Shown piece after piece: positions 11,180 through 22,544 of a DNA stretch of 64,000 bases. Position 1 is the first letter of the stretch; each line of letters begins with the position of its first letter. Under the pieces are notes generated by a model that was not told the origin of the DNA, did no database searches, and worked only from the letters and a program-made list of their open reading frames with translations. The position numbers were made by a program, and so were the translations under genes. Origin of the DNA: Larix kaempferi (taxonomy: Eukaryota > Streptophyta > Pinopsida > Pinales > Pinaceae); the NCBI GenBank assembly GCA_027924585.1, contig BSBM01000764.1, positions 3,723,501-3,787,500 on the forward strand. Reading direction: 5' to 3'.

Positions 11180-12200
11180 TGCGGGGGTTCCTTTTTGCAT
11201 CATTTAGAGAAGCTTGGAAGCTCTGCATTCCCTCATTTGTTTTGCAAAAGCGTTTTAGTTGGAATGTTGCCTGGAAATCGAAGCTTTGAGGCTCTGTATG
11301 CATCTATGGATTTGCAAAAACGTTTTCTGAGATAGGCTGTGGGAGAACCACATTTTTCATTCTCTGTTGGGTGGATTGTTATTGTTAAAAATGTTTTGGG
11401 CATTTGCCAGATTGGGCATTAAGTGAAAAACGTTTTATTGTGAATGATGGCTGGAAACGAGCTTTGGAAGCTCTGTATGCACCCATATTGTTTTGCAAAA
11501 ACGTTTTTGGATAGCTTGCTGGATGGAAAAAAGATTTTATACTTCTGTGTGTTGCCTGGGAGCAAGAAAAACGTTTTGATGCTTCCATTAATTCATTTTC
11601 TACTTCTGTGTGTTGCCTTTGATGCTTTCAGTAATTCATTTTCTATTCTATGTGTTGCTTGGGAGGAAGAAGAAAAACGTTTTGATGCTTCCAGTAATTC
11701 ATTTTCTATTCTATGTGTTGCTTGGGAGGAAGAAAAACATTTTGATGCTTTCAGTAATTCATTTTATACTTCTGTGTGTTGCCTGGGAGGAAGAAAAATG
11801 TTTTGATGCTTCCAGTAATTCATTTTATACTTCTGTGTGTTTCCTGGGAGCAAGAAAAACGTTTTCATGCTTCCATTAATTCATTTTCTACTTCTGTGTG
11901 TTTCCTGGGAGGAAGAAAAACGTTTTGATGCTTCCAACAATTCATTTTATACTTCTGTGTGTTGCCTAGGAGGGAGAAAAATGTTTTGATGACTTTGTAC
12001 GATTCCATCGTTTCATTTTATGCTCTCTGTGTTGCCAGGAAGGAAGAAAAACGTTTTTATGTTTCTGTTGTCCTTCATTTGACGTAGAGAATTGATTTTA
12101 ACTCTTTGTTGGAGCCAGAGAAATGCATTGGGTATCTCATAAATGCTTGCATGCATTAAAAACGTTTTTATGTTTCTGTTGTTCTTCATTTAAGATAGGA
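11180..12200 (+). repeat. 61-bp tandem repeat and degenerate flanks with AAAACGTTTT core
   Basis: The regular core has units starting at 11677, 11737, 11798, 11859, 11920 and 11981 (period 60-61 bp), with shorter related units from 11571. Each holds 'gatgcttccagtaattcatt', 'cttctgtgtgttgcctggg' and 'aggaagaaaaa(c/t)gtttt'. Looser copies of the palindromic AAAACGTTTT/AAAAACGTTTTT core continue upstream to about 11235 and downstream to about 12165. The ORFs at 11444-11879 follow the repeat and are not likely genes. Confidence 0.9.
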
Positions 12201-13075
12201 AATCGATCTTTATCCCCGCATATTCTCATTGTGTTGGGAAAACCGTGGTTTGACATCTCAGTAGGATGAAACCGTTTTGTTGATTATCTCTTCTTATCAT
12301 GGGCTTGTTTTTAAATGTGCTCTGTATTCCATTTTGGGTTTATAAAACATTGATGCCGAATCGTGTTCTTGGGGTATAACATGAATGCTTCTTGCACATT
12401 TATTATAAATTATGACATGATGTTAGTGGTGTGAGCACATTCATTATAAATTATGACATGCTGTTAGTGGTGTGAGAGTGCTCATTTACTTTCTTTTTAT
12501 ACGTTGTTGTATATGGTGCTCTTCTTATACAACTACACTTGTTGTTAACATGCAATTTCTTTATTTCTTCCTTTTACTTCCTATGTGTGAATTGTGCTTT
12601 AATTATTATGTAACAGTGTTACTTATACCATGGTTACACCCTTATGCTTGTGACAGGAAATGGCCGTGTCTTTACATACCTATATTATAAAGGGGTATGC
12701 TTTATATATATATATATATATATATAGTATAGCATGATTACACTTCATATATACTATAGAAATGACTACTTACATTTTACACAATGTAGAAATGGTTACA
12801 TTATATATATATGGGATGTATAAAATAAAGTTGAGCTATACATCATATAGAAGAGTTATGTGGAATATATAGATTGTCATACAATGAAAATTTATCTACA
12901 CATTGTGTAAAATGATTAAGCTTCATATAAATTATACATGATTTTATTTTACTAGAGTATGTAAAATGACCATGTTTATATATATATATATTATGGATTG
13001 GATGGGTGCATATTGTCAATGTATATATCTACTTCATATCATGGTTGAGTATGCTTTAATGAATTGATTTTTCTC
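12201..13075. other. AT-rich sequence with TA microsatellite
   Basis: No gene recognised. A TA tract lies at 12704-12726. 'acattcattataaattatgacatg(a/c)tgttagtggtgtgag' is duplicated in tandem at about 12394-12477. Confidence 0.5.
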
Positions 13076-13079
13076 ACGC

Positions 13080-13435
13080 ATTGATTCTCGTTTACATAGA
13101 GGCAATGTCGGTCGGTGTTACCTTTTATCCATCAGTGGCATGTCGAATGCATTGGATAGGTGTTATGCACATGTTTATTCTGTTTGTACCATTTTATGTC
13201 CATCAGTTACACGTCGAATGCATAGTTTTCCTGTTGAATACATTGGAGAGGTTTTATATACATATTCATGCTATTTTTGTTATGTACACCTTTTGTGTGG
13301 TCACATGTCGAATGTGTGTCTTATGTTTCATCTACATTTGTTTGGATGCTTGTCTCACATGATATGTTTGATTGCATGTTGAATGTTTGAGTGCATGTCT
13401 AATGCTTGGGTGGCTTGTCGAATGCAACGGTTTTA
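13080..13435 (+). repeat. degenerate GTCGAATGCAT-containing repeats
   Basis: The phrase '(a/c)(t/c)gtcgaatgcat' and its variants recur near 13140, 13210, 13300, 13375, 13395 and 13415, with 'ccatcagt(g/t)' and 'tgttatgcac(a)' nearby. The spacing is irregular. The two overlapping ORFs here arise from this repeat. Confidence 0.55.
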
Positions 13436-14350
13436 TTACTTATGGTATTACTGCCGAGAACAACACCAAGCTATGCACGAGGTTAGGACACGGGAAGTGT
13501 CTAGGTAGGAATACTACCCTTGGTTGCTGGAGTGTTGCATTAACCTCCAGAGTTGTGGGTGGTTAGTTCTAGGGCAACGAGACTTAGAGACTCCCTATTC
13601 CGTTGTGGATCACCATGTTCATCTCGGGGGTGGCCTTCGGACGGACTGAGTATATGCCGTCAAAGAGCCTACGGTTGGGTGGAGCGTTGCATTGCCCACA
13701 TTATTTTCCCCTTATTAAATTGATTATGTTTTGTAATTTAATGTATCTTGATTTTTTTTGAATAGATATCTAGAGTTTGGGTATTATGTTTTATAGTACT
13801 AATGAAATGTTCTAAGTATGATGAGTACAGGAATAAGACGATAGAAAGAATAAGCATCCCTCAATCTTACCAAGGTGGTAAGAGAACTATGTTTGTAAAT
13901 TTACCATGCGCATGGATATATATATGTTGGCTCATCTGATTATTTCCTTATTTGTATTCAACATGAATGAAAGTCAAGATTATGTTTATATTTTCATGTA
14001 CTCATATATAATTGATTGTTGGATGGCTACAAGAAAGAGGCTACCTTTGATTGAAAATATATTTCAATATGATGCTAACCCTAGGGAAGTTTAGTGTCAT
14101 ATACATGATTAGAGATTTACCATTCTATGTCATTGATGTGAGAACATAGATTAGCCATTATAACATAGCCTAAGGTTATTATTACACCTTGCGACATAGT
14201 CCATGGTTGACTTAGTATTCGTTTGGTGTAAGAATCTCAATAAATAATTATTTTCTGCATAAACAACTTTGTTAATTAATGTTGTCTTTATAAGCATTTA
14301 TTATTTCCGTGTGTACATTTATTAACCATTAATGTTGATTAAAAAAAAAA
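13436..14350. other. unassigned sequence, possible TE leader
   Basis: A more GC-rich block (13440-13700) resembles the untranslated leader or LTR sequence of a retrotransposon in composition only. The rest is AT-rich with no gene recognised. Confidence 0.3.
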
Positions 14351-14369
14351 TTATATGAAATTATCGGGA

Positions 14370-15346
14370 TGTTACAAAGATGATGATGATAATGGAGATG
14401 TTGATCTGATGAGGAAGATGATGATGAAGATGGTGATGATGATGAAGATGTTGATGATGATGATGATGGAGATGTTGATGAGGAACCTAGAGATGACAAT
14501 GATGATGAATATGTTGATGTTGCTGATGATGGTGATGGTGATGGTGATGGTGATGAAGAATATTATGATGGTGATGGTGATGGTGATGGTGATGGTGATG
14601 AAGAATATTATGATGACGATGGAGATGGAGATGTTGATATGATGATGATGAAGATGATGATGATGGTGATGATGATGAATATGTTGATGATGTAGATGAC
14701 AATGATGATGGAGATGTTGATGATGATGAAGATGTTGAAGATGATGGTGATGGTGATGAAGATGATGATGATGATGGTGATGGTGATGATGATGAAGATG
14801 ATGATAATGGAGATGTTGATCTGATGATGATGAAGATGACGATGATGGTGATGGTGATGAAGATGTTGATGATGATGATGATGGTGATGAAGATGAAGAT
14901 GATGATGATGATGAAGATGATGATGACGGAGATGTTGATAAGGAACCTAGAGATGCCAATGATGATGAAGATGTTGTTGATGATGATGATGGTGATGACG
15001 ATGAAGATGTTGATGATGATGCTGATGGTAATGATGATGAAGATGTTGATGATGATGGTGATGGTGATGTTTAGATGATGATGATGATGAAGAAGAAGAA
15101 GATGATGGTGACATGATGGAGATGTTGATCTGATGAGGAAGATTATGATGATGATGGTGATGATAATGATGATGGTGATAATGATGATGATGGTGAAAAA
15201 GATGATGATGATGTTGATGGGGAACGTAGAGATGACAATGATGATGAAAATGGTGATGGTGATGGTGATGATGATGAAGATTTTGATGATGATGGTGATG
15301 GTGATGATGATGAAGATGTTGATGATGATGGTGATGGTGATGTTTA

Positions 15347-15386
<40 letters not shown>

Positions 15387-15435
15387 TTCAGAAGATGATG
15401 ATGGTGATGATGGAGATGTTGATTAGATGATGATG

Positions 15436-15466
<31 letters not shown>

Positions 15467-15940
15467 AGATGTTGATGATGATGATAATGATAGTGATGAA
15501 GATGATGATGATGAAGAAGATGATGATGATGGAGATGTTGATGGATAACCTAGAGATGAAAATGATGATGAAGATGTTGATGATGATGATGATGATGGTG
15601 ATGATGAAGACGTTGATGATGATGGTGATGGTGATGAACATGATGATGATGATGATGGTGATGATGAAGATGATGATGATGATGGAGATGTTGATGAGGA
15701 AGGGGGATATGACAATAATGATGAACATGTTTATGGTGATGATGATGGTGATGATGAAGATGTTGATGATGATGGTGATGGTGATGAAGATGATGATGAT
15801 GATGGAGATGTTGATGAGGAACCTAGAGATGACAATGATGATGAATATGTTGATGATGATGATGATGGTGAATATGGTGATGATGATGGTGATGGTGATG
15901 AAGATGGTGATGGTGATGAAGATGATGAAGATGAGGGTAT
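14370..15940 (+). repeat. GAT-rich compound array 3
   Basis: About 1.57 kb, the longest of the three arrays. Tag copies (DEEPRDDNDDE and variants) lie near 14476, 14937, 15217, 15537, 15694 and 15815. Small indels, for example 'gttgatctgatgagg' at 14400 and 15125, break the Asp frame several times. The array therefore cannot encode one long acidic protein. It joins a polypyrimidine tract on its right. Confidence 0.9.
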
Positions 15941-15984
15941 CCACCTTATGTATATATTCGCAATTATCCAAGTCCCTATAGAAC

Positions 15985-16269
15985 TCTCTCCCTTCGTTTT
16001 CCCTTAATCACTAACCCTGTGTGCCTTTATCCTCCCCCTTGCCCTCTCTATCTCACCTTGTATCCCTCCTTCCCTATCTCTTTCTCTAGATCTGTCCCTG
16101 GATATGTCCCTCACTCCCTTTACCTCCCTCCCTCTGTGTCACTTTCTCTCCCTTACACCATATTCGTCCCTGCCAACCCACTGATTCCTCCTTCCCTATC
16201 ACACACACACACACAACCTTCCACTTTCTTTGTCACTCAAACCTCCCTCTAATATCTCGCCCCAACCAT

Positions 16270-16340
<71 letters not shown>

Positions 16341-17065
16341 TATGTCCCTTTCCATTCTCAAACCCATTCCCCCTCCATCCATATCTATCTCCACCTTTCT
16401 CCCTCCATCCCTCACCCTACCTTCTCTCCCTTCCTCTCTCATCACATCTCTCTCTCTCACCTTCTCTCCTTCCCTCATGTTATCTTTCCCTCAACCTATC
16501 CCAATCTCTCCATCACTCCCTCTCTCTCACACACTTTATGTCCCTTCCCCCTTCCCCCCCCTCTTTCTCTCTCTCTCGCCACCACTCCCTGCATGTCTCC
16601 CACCAACACTTTCTGTCCCTCCCGTCCTATCTCTTTATTTTATTCTATCCCCATCTATCTATCACTCCCTCTAAATCCATTCCTCCCCATTGTCCCTCTC
16701 CCTCCCTCGTTCTATGTCTCCCCCCCCCTTTATTCTTTATTTCTCTCTCACATACCCCTTGCCTCCATCCATTCCCCCTTGTCACTCAAGTCTCACTTTC
16801 AAATTATAACCCTATACCTCTTCAGAACCTCTTCTACTTTTAATAGTGCTCTCAAGCTCCACTTCCCTTCACCCCCTGTAGCCCATCATGTTCTCATTCC
16901 CTTCATCTCTCCCCACTCAAGCTTCCAACATCCTTCTAAGCCCTTGAGCCTTTTCTACCCCTATTAAATATTAACCATAGATTCCCTTGACCCTTCCCCA
17001 CCCCTTCTCAAATATTAACCAAAAATTTTCTTGAGTCTTCCACACCCCCTCTCTCTCAAGTATTA
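15985..17065. repeat. polypyrimidine tract 2, about 1.1 kb
   Basis: The plus strand is almost entirely C and T for over 1 kb. It includes (TC)n at 16272-16300, (AC)n at 16302-16339 and a short (AC)n near 16200. The left edge matches tract 1. Long Ser/Pro/Leu ORFs (up to 245 codons at 16230-16967) follow from the absence of purine-rich stop codons and are not called. Confidence 0.9.
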
Positions 17066-17084
17066 AACATATTTTTTATGATTT

Positions 17085-17215
17085 ACATAACGCGAGCGTG
17101 TTTTGGCACTACATAATGCGTACGCGTTATGTAGTTAACGCGTGCGCGTTCTTGAATTCTAAAAGCACGGCAATATTTTTGAATTTAAACAGAACGCGCT
17201 TGTGTTTTGTAGAGC
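17085..17215. repeat. CG-rich palindromic motif cluster, right
   Basis: The cluster contains 'ataacgcgagcgtgtttt', a 26-bp palindrome (17109-17134, centre GCGTACGC, one mismatched pair), 'ttaacgcgtgcgcgtt' and 'gaacgcgcttgtgtttt'. It resembles the cluster at 8405-8535. Confidence 0.65.
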
Positions 17216-18050
17216 CTAAACCAAGCTGACTCACTTGCTTGCATGTCAACAATAATCCTATGTGTATGCTTTGGAGTTTTCTTCGGTAATTCCAAACCTG
17301 TGCTATGTTAATGATAAACCAAAGCTAATTGGGTATTTCTTACAGTTTCTGGAGAGGACTGTGCTTAGCCACTCGTTACAGTATGCTACACACATTCATT
17401 TTTGACAAAATCTTAAACACAAATAACATTTTTTCTGCATATTCCAAATATGTAACTTTTATTTAAAAATATTATCTTTTCCCATTTTCTTTCAATTTCT
17501 TTTCTGTCCTAGCTCCTTAACTCGTGAAACACACTGTTAGTGTTTCTTCCATAACTTTTTCAATTCTTGATCATTTCAAAAAACAATTGTATGGTGCATA
17601 AGAGGACACTGACATCCACGTTCTATGAAAAACCCATTTCAAGATTTTTGCATTAAGACCTTCAAAGGCTGCACCCACAAAAGAGTACTATTTTCGAGGT
17701 TTGATCACTTAGAAAATTATAAAATTACTAATTTAATTTTCAAAAAATAATGGTGCGCAAGTGCTATATGTTCTCTACATGCATGCCCATTTTTGTAGCT
17801 TGATTCCATCATTTAGGCCCTCAAAGGCTGTACCCACAAAAAAATATACCTTATCATTTGCTTGAAAAATAAAAAGTGTCTATTAGGAAAAATGAAACTT
17901 GACAAAGCTATGCAAATTTTCAATACATAAAAGTTATATATTCGGAAACGTGATTCAATTTTCTACATTTCATCTTTTTTACTCAATGCAAGATATTTTG
18001 CGTAAGTATCTCAAAAAATCCACATAAGTTGAGGGATGCCTGATGCAAAA
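17216..18050. other. AT-rich sequence with a 159-bp-spaced direct repeat
   Basis: The block 'caaaggctg(c/t)acccacaaaa' with flanks occurs at 17653-17687 and 17812-17846. No gene seen. Confidence 0.5.
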
Positions 18051-18054
18051 TAAT

Positions 18055-18850
18055 AAAGAGAAGAAAAATGTTGGTTAATGAATATTAAATAAAATAAATA
18101 AGGAAAATAAACCCTAACTACTTATTGAAGAGAAAATAACCATAAAAATAGAGAAATAAGGGGAAAATGAGACACTTTTTCCTAGAAAGAGAGAGAGACT
18201 TGAATATAAAACTAAAGACTATCCTTTAAAAAGAAAAATCTTGCAGAGAGTGAACATTACAAGGGTAATGGTTCCTAGATCACTAGAGGGTTCTGTTGTA
18301 AGTCTTTGAGCACTCATTATACCATGAAAGAAACATGGTTTGTCTTGAAAGTTGACTGTGTGGAAAGGGATTAAAATTATAAGGTTTACAAAGAGCAAGT
18401 AAAAAATCTTCTCACTACCCTATAGTAGTAAAAAAATGTTCATAGTTTATGGTTGGGAGGACCAAGTCTTATAAGCTTTCCTAACTTAAATACCCTATTT
18501 TTTACATCTAGTTATATATTTAATTTTTATGTGTATAATGCAGTGAATGAAATTTTTCATTGATATTCTTCAAATATTTGACAGGGTGACAGTAAGACAC
18601 CGTAAGACCCTAACAATTGGACGATTAGATTAATTCTAATGGTTACTTTTTATATTTATTGTTTATATTTTGAAATGAATTTTTGACAAATATTTTCCAT
18701 GAAGATTTGATAGTAAGCTTCTTGTATTTGTTTATAAAATTGCAGAAGAAATTATTCTTATTATAAATATAGTTGTGTTTAATTATTTTGTATTTAATTT
18801 TATATTTATAAATCTAAATAATTATTTTAATCGATTGAAATCCATTGTTG
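18055..18850 (+). repeat. dispersed repeat, copy A
   Basis: From 'gaagaaaaatgtt' to 'gaaatccattgtt' this matches 62236-63118 in the same orientation, apparently around 90% identical, with internal indels. Copy B carries about 100 bp absent here (near 62590-62680). The sequence is non-coding and AT-rich. It is probably part of a TE (an LTR or 3' end), but no termini or domains identify the family. Confidence 0.8.
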
Positions 18851-20173
18851 CTATTTATGAAAAACAAAACTCTAATTATGAAAAGAGTTATAATACTTCA
18901 TTATAAGAACACTAGAATGTTAATAATTCCTAAATTATTAAACATAGTATATTTGCATTATAATAACCTTATAAAGAATGGTATTTATGCTTACTATTAT
19001 ATTATAAACAATGGTATTTATGCATACTATTATATCACGGGAGTTAAAAACAAAATAAACTATGTCTATAGCTCGAATCTACACAATAATGCCAGTATCG
19101 TTGGGCTAAAAAACATTTTATTACAAACAATATGAAAATTGAAATTATTTGTTTTATCATAATATTGCTCTACACAACGAAACAAAAACATACAAATCGA
19201 AACTCTTAAAATAATATACACAAAAAAAATCCAAAAATTGATATACAAGATTTCAATTACATGTATGAAAAGTAAATGTGAGGTCTACCACGCTCGAAAG
19301 GGCTCGGATTTAAACAAATATTTATTGAAACTTAGAGTCGAGCCTGTAGAAGGAATTGACCTCAACAAAAGATAAGTAAACATATAAACCCCAAATATAC
19401 AACAGTTCCATGACCCAAGGTCGAATCCACAAGAGCTGCGAGGCTCTATGCATGAGTTCTCTTTAAACATTACAATATCGGAACGAGCATATGCCGGAAA
19501 TGAAGGAGTTCAATAATCATATGAAGAAGAGATTTATAATAAAAATGGTAATATAATAATTCTTGCTAGCAGAATTGATAAATGACACAGTTTACATCCA
19601 TACGACGACCGAGATTTGGTTTACGGATTAACATTACTAGTAAATAAAAAACAGAGACCAAGGGTCGATCCCGTAAGGGCAAGATCGTTTCCATTATACA
19701 GTAAAAACCATGAAATAATAACAAAATACATCTGGAGACAAGCAGAGGCTTCGTAGACAAGTCTCAAGCATTAACAAGTTTAAACAAATTCAAACGCATT
19801 ATATAAAAACTATATGTATGTAAATGAACAGTTATGGACCCTTTGGAAGAACGATGTGCCTTTGACATTCCTGGGAGTTGAGGAGAGAAACCAAAGGTTC
19901 CATACTATGAGCCATGTACAGCTTAAACAAAAAGAAAACTCTGATATGCATCTTCTAACCAAATCGAGGGCACGAGGTGGTCTCACCTCCGCATAAAGAG
20001 ACTTGGAATCATGGAATTAGAACACAGGAGTGCCACTCCATACCAACCAAGACAGGGTTCAGGCCCTCTTCTCCAAGAAACACCAGGCCACAGAAAGAAA
20101 ATCTCGGGCTTACTCGTGAAATATTTGCACTGGCCCGTCTCTTCCGCATGAGACTTCATAGCATGAGATCAAA
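18851..20173. other. unassigned AT-rich sequence
   Basis: No gene recognised. 'tggtatttatgc(t/a)tactattata' is duplicated near 18980 and 19012. The remainder looks like decayed TE sequence, with no motif strong enough to call. Confidence 0.35.
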
Positions 20174-21415
20174 GGGTACCTACAAACAAGAGGCAGAGCG
20201 CAAAATTAAAATAAATATGAAGCACAGCGTAAAGTAAATGAGATTAGAACACTATATACAGTTGTTTAAACATTACCTTTGACATCGATGATCCCTTGAG
20301 TTACCATTAACCTAGACAAACTCTAAGCGAGCAATAGATCCAGGTAGTTACTCAAGGTCAAGGGTTCCTAAAATGATGTTGAAGCGAGTGCAAAACTATG
20401 TAGGAAAAGGATTTAACAATGCAACGTGAATACTCTCAAACGAAGGAAAATTCATTAGAGAGTCCAGGGAAGAGCTCGAATCTCCCTCCTCCTTTGAAAC
20501 GATAATGAAAAAATGAACTCTAGAATCCTAAATCAAGTCTCTTTGTGTAGCTTGAGGCCCATCTTAGAGATTTAACTCCATAGATAGTACGTAGTGAGGT
20601 GGCAACCATTTGATGTAGAACGTACATTTGGTTAGGTCCATTGTATGATCATTAGACTTGAAATTCTTGAGGTCAAGTCCAAATAAGTCTTGATGAGCTT
20701 GAGAATAAATCCCGACCAAATGGTGGTGTTCTCCATTTTCTTTGAAACTATAGAAAGAATACACTCTTCCTCCTACACTTCAGAAAACCAAGGGTACCTA
20801 CAAACAAGAGGCAGAGTGTGACATTAAAATAAATACAAAGCATAAAGTAAAGTAAATGAGATTGGAACATTGTATACATTGGTTTCAACATTACCTTTGA
20901 CATCTACATGAGCCCCATAGATTCCATTAACGTAGACAAACTCTGAGGGAACAAGAGAGCCAACTAATTACTCAAGGCTGGCGGTTCCTAAAATGATGTT
21001 GAAGCGAGTGCAAAACTAATATGTAGGAAAAGGATTTAACAATGCAACGTGAATCCTATCAAACGAAGGAAAATTCAATAGAGATTCCAGGGCAGAGCTC
21101 GAATCTCCCTCCTCCTTCGAAATGATAATGAAAAAATGAACTCTATAACCCTAACTCAAGTCTCTTTGTGTAGCTCGAGGCCCATATCAGAGCTTTAACT
21201 CCATATATATAGTATGTAGTGATGTGGTAAGCATTTGATGTAGAACGTACATGTGTTCAGGTCCACTATATGCTCATTAGACTTGAAGTTCGTGAGGTCG
21301 GGTCAATATAAGTCTTGATGAACTTGATAATCAATCCCAAGCAAATGGTGGTGTCCTCCATTTTTTGTGCAACTCCGGAAATAGTACACTCTTCCTCCTA
21401 CACTTCAGAAAACCA
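20174..21415 (-). repeat. 618-bp tandem duplication with exon-like and intron-like parts
   Basis: Two direct units start at 'gggtacctacaaacaagag' (20174 and 20792). Each ends at 'cactcttcctcctacacttcagaaaacca'. They are highly similar. On the minus strand each unit reads as exon-like sequence (best ORF 20564-20764) ending ...GATGTCAAAG|GTAATG, followed by AT-rich DNA ending TTGTTTGTAG|GTACCC. This is a plausible intron between repeated exons. A third copy is split between 25963-26375 and 32351-32505. The protein is not recognised and contains stops. Confidence 0.75.
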
Positions 21416-21420
21416 ATTGT

Positions 21421-22544
21421 ACATGGCTGATTGCACACATGATGTGAGGGAGGAGTCTCATGTGAGGGTTGAGCATGATGAGATTTAATATTTACAGGTG
21501 CTTGAGGAGAGAGTTGACATGGAGGATGTGGGCCAAGCACTTTTTTTGCACTAGGAGGATCATGAAAGGCCTCTATGGGGGAGAGACTTAGTCATGGAGG
21601 AGGTAGATGAGCATTCTATTTATGGACTAGCTAGCAGAGGAATATATGCATCCATGGATTTGGTGGATAGATGTATGACATGGATGGATACACATTGGGG
21701 ACAGAACATGCCGGTCAATGGTCAGTCTTGTGAGCAACAACATAGGCATATATGGTTTTTGACTGATGTATTCATTATTCATGGGAGGACATGGGAGTTT
21801 CACCTGAGTCAGTTGGAGGGGACATGTGATATTGAGGTGAGCCATAGTTCCGATGTGCATGTTGCACAAGAGGGACTTCATGTTCTATTGGATAGGTTCA
21901 CAGATATTCAAATGAGCATTGGGAGTGATGAACAACTTATTTCATGGTGCGATCTGGGAATCCTTCAGAGTAGCAGATTGTTGCAGATGACAGTGATGAT
22001 AGGAGGGGTGCAGTGTATACAGTGGGATCCTGGTATTAATTGGTTCAGTAGTTTAACAGTTGGAATAGTAGGTGGAACCAACCATTATTGTGAGGAGCCT
22101 ATCCATGTGGATCAGTGGATTAGTTTCCTAGGTGGGAGACCCTATTATGGATGGATACACTGTTTTCCTACATGGTGGCTTGGGAGACTACAGGAGGCTC
22201 ATGGTGTGGAGACCATGCAGTGCAAAGGTGGATGTAGTAGACACTCTGCATTTCTCAAGTTCATTTGGTACCCTGAAATCCTTGTTGGGCTCAGTTGTTT
22301 CAGCTTGGTTGTGGATATGATAGTAGAGGAGATGGAGGTATCTCTTGAGGGGATGATGGGATTTCATGAGCATCCGAGAGTCATGACCAGTGATCAGGAC
22401 AAAATTCCTTTTCATGTATTCTTCATAGAGTATGGTATATTTCACTTGGATGCCTATGAAAACCGCTATCCATGGTGGCAGATTCAGTTTTCGTGGACTT
22501 ATCAGTTTGGAGATCCAGGAGAGGAGGATGCAAACAAAGTATGA
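21421..22544 (+). pseudogene. uncharacterised Trp-rich ORF with in-frame upstream extension
   Basis: An ORF of 316 codons runs 21594-22544, unusually long for this AT-rich DNA. The same frame extends upstream to about 21421 with only two stops (taa near 21488, tag near 21554), reading acidic text such as DVREESHVRVEHDEI. The protein is rich in Trp, His, Gly and Ile (TWMDTHWGQ, IQWDPGINWFSS, FPTWWLGRL). It shows no membrane anchor, zinc finger or polymerase motif that I recognise. It could be a decayed TE ORF of unknown class. Codon bias and database search are needed before it is treated as coding. Confidence 0.4.

Noticed and set aside
11444-11879. ORFs of 89-120 codons in the 61-bp repeat
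   Set aside because: They repeat with the DNA unit, and two frames are open at once.
16230-16967. 245-codon Ser/Pro/Leu ORF
   Set aside because: Lies wholly in a polypyrimidine tract that cannot contain stops. It is low complexity only.
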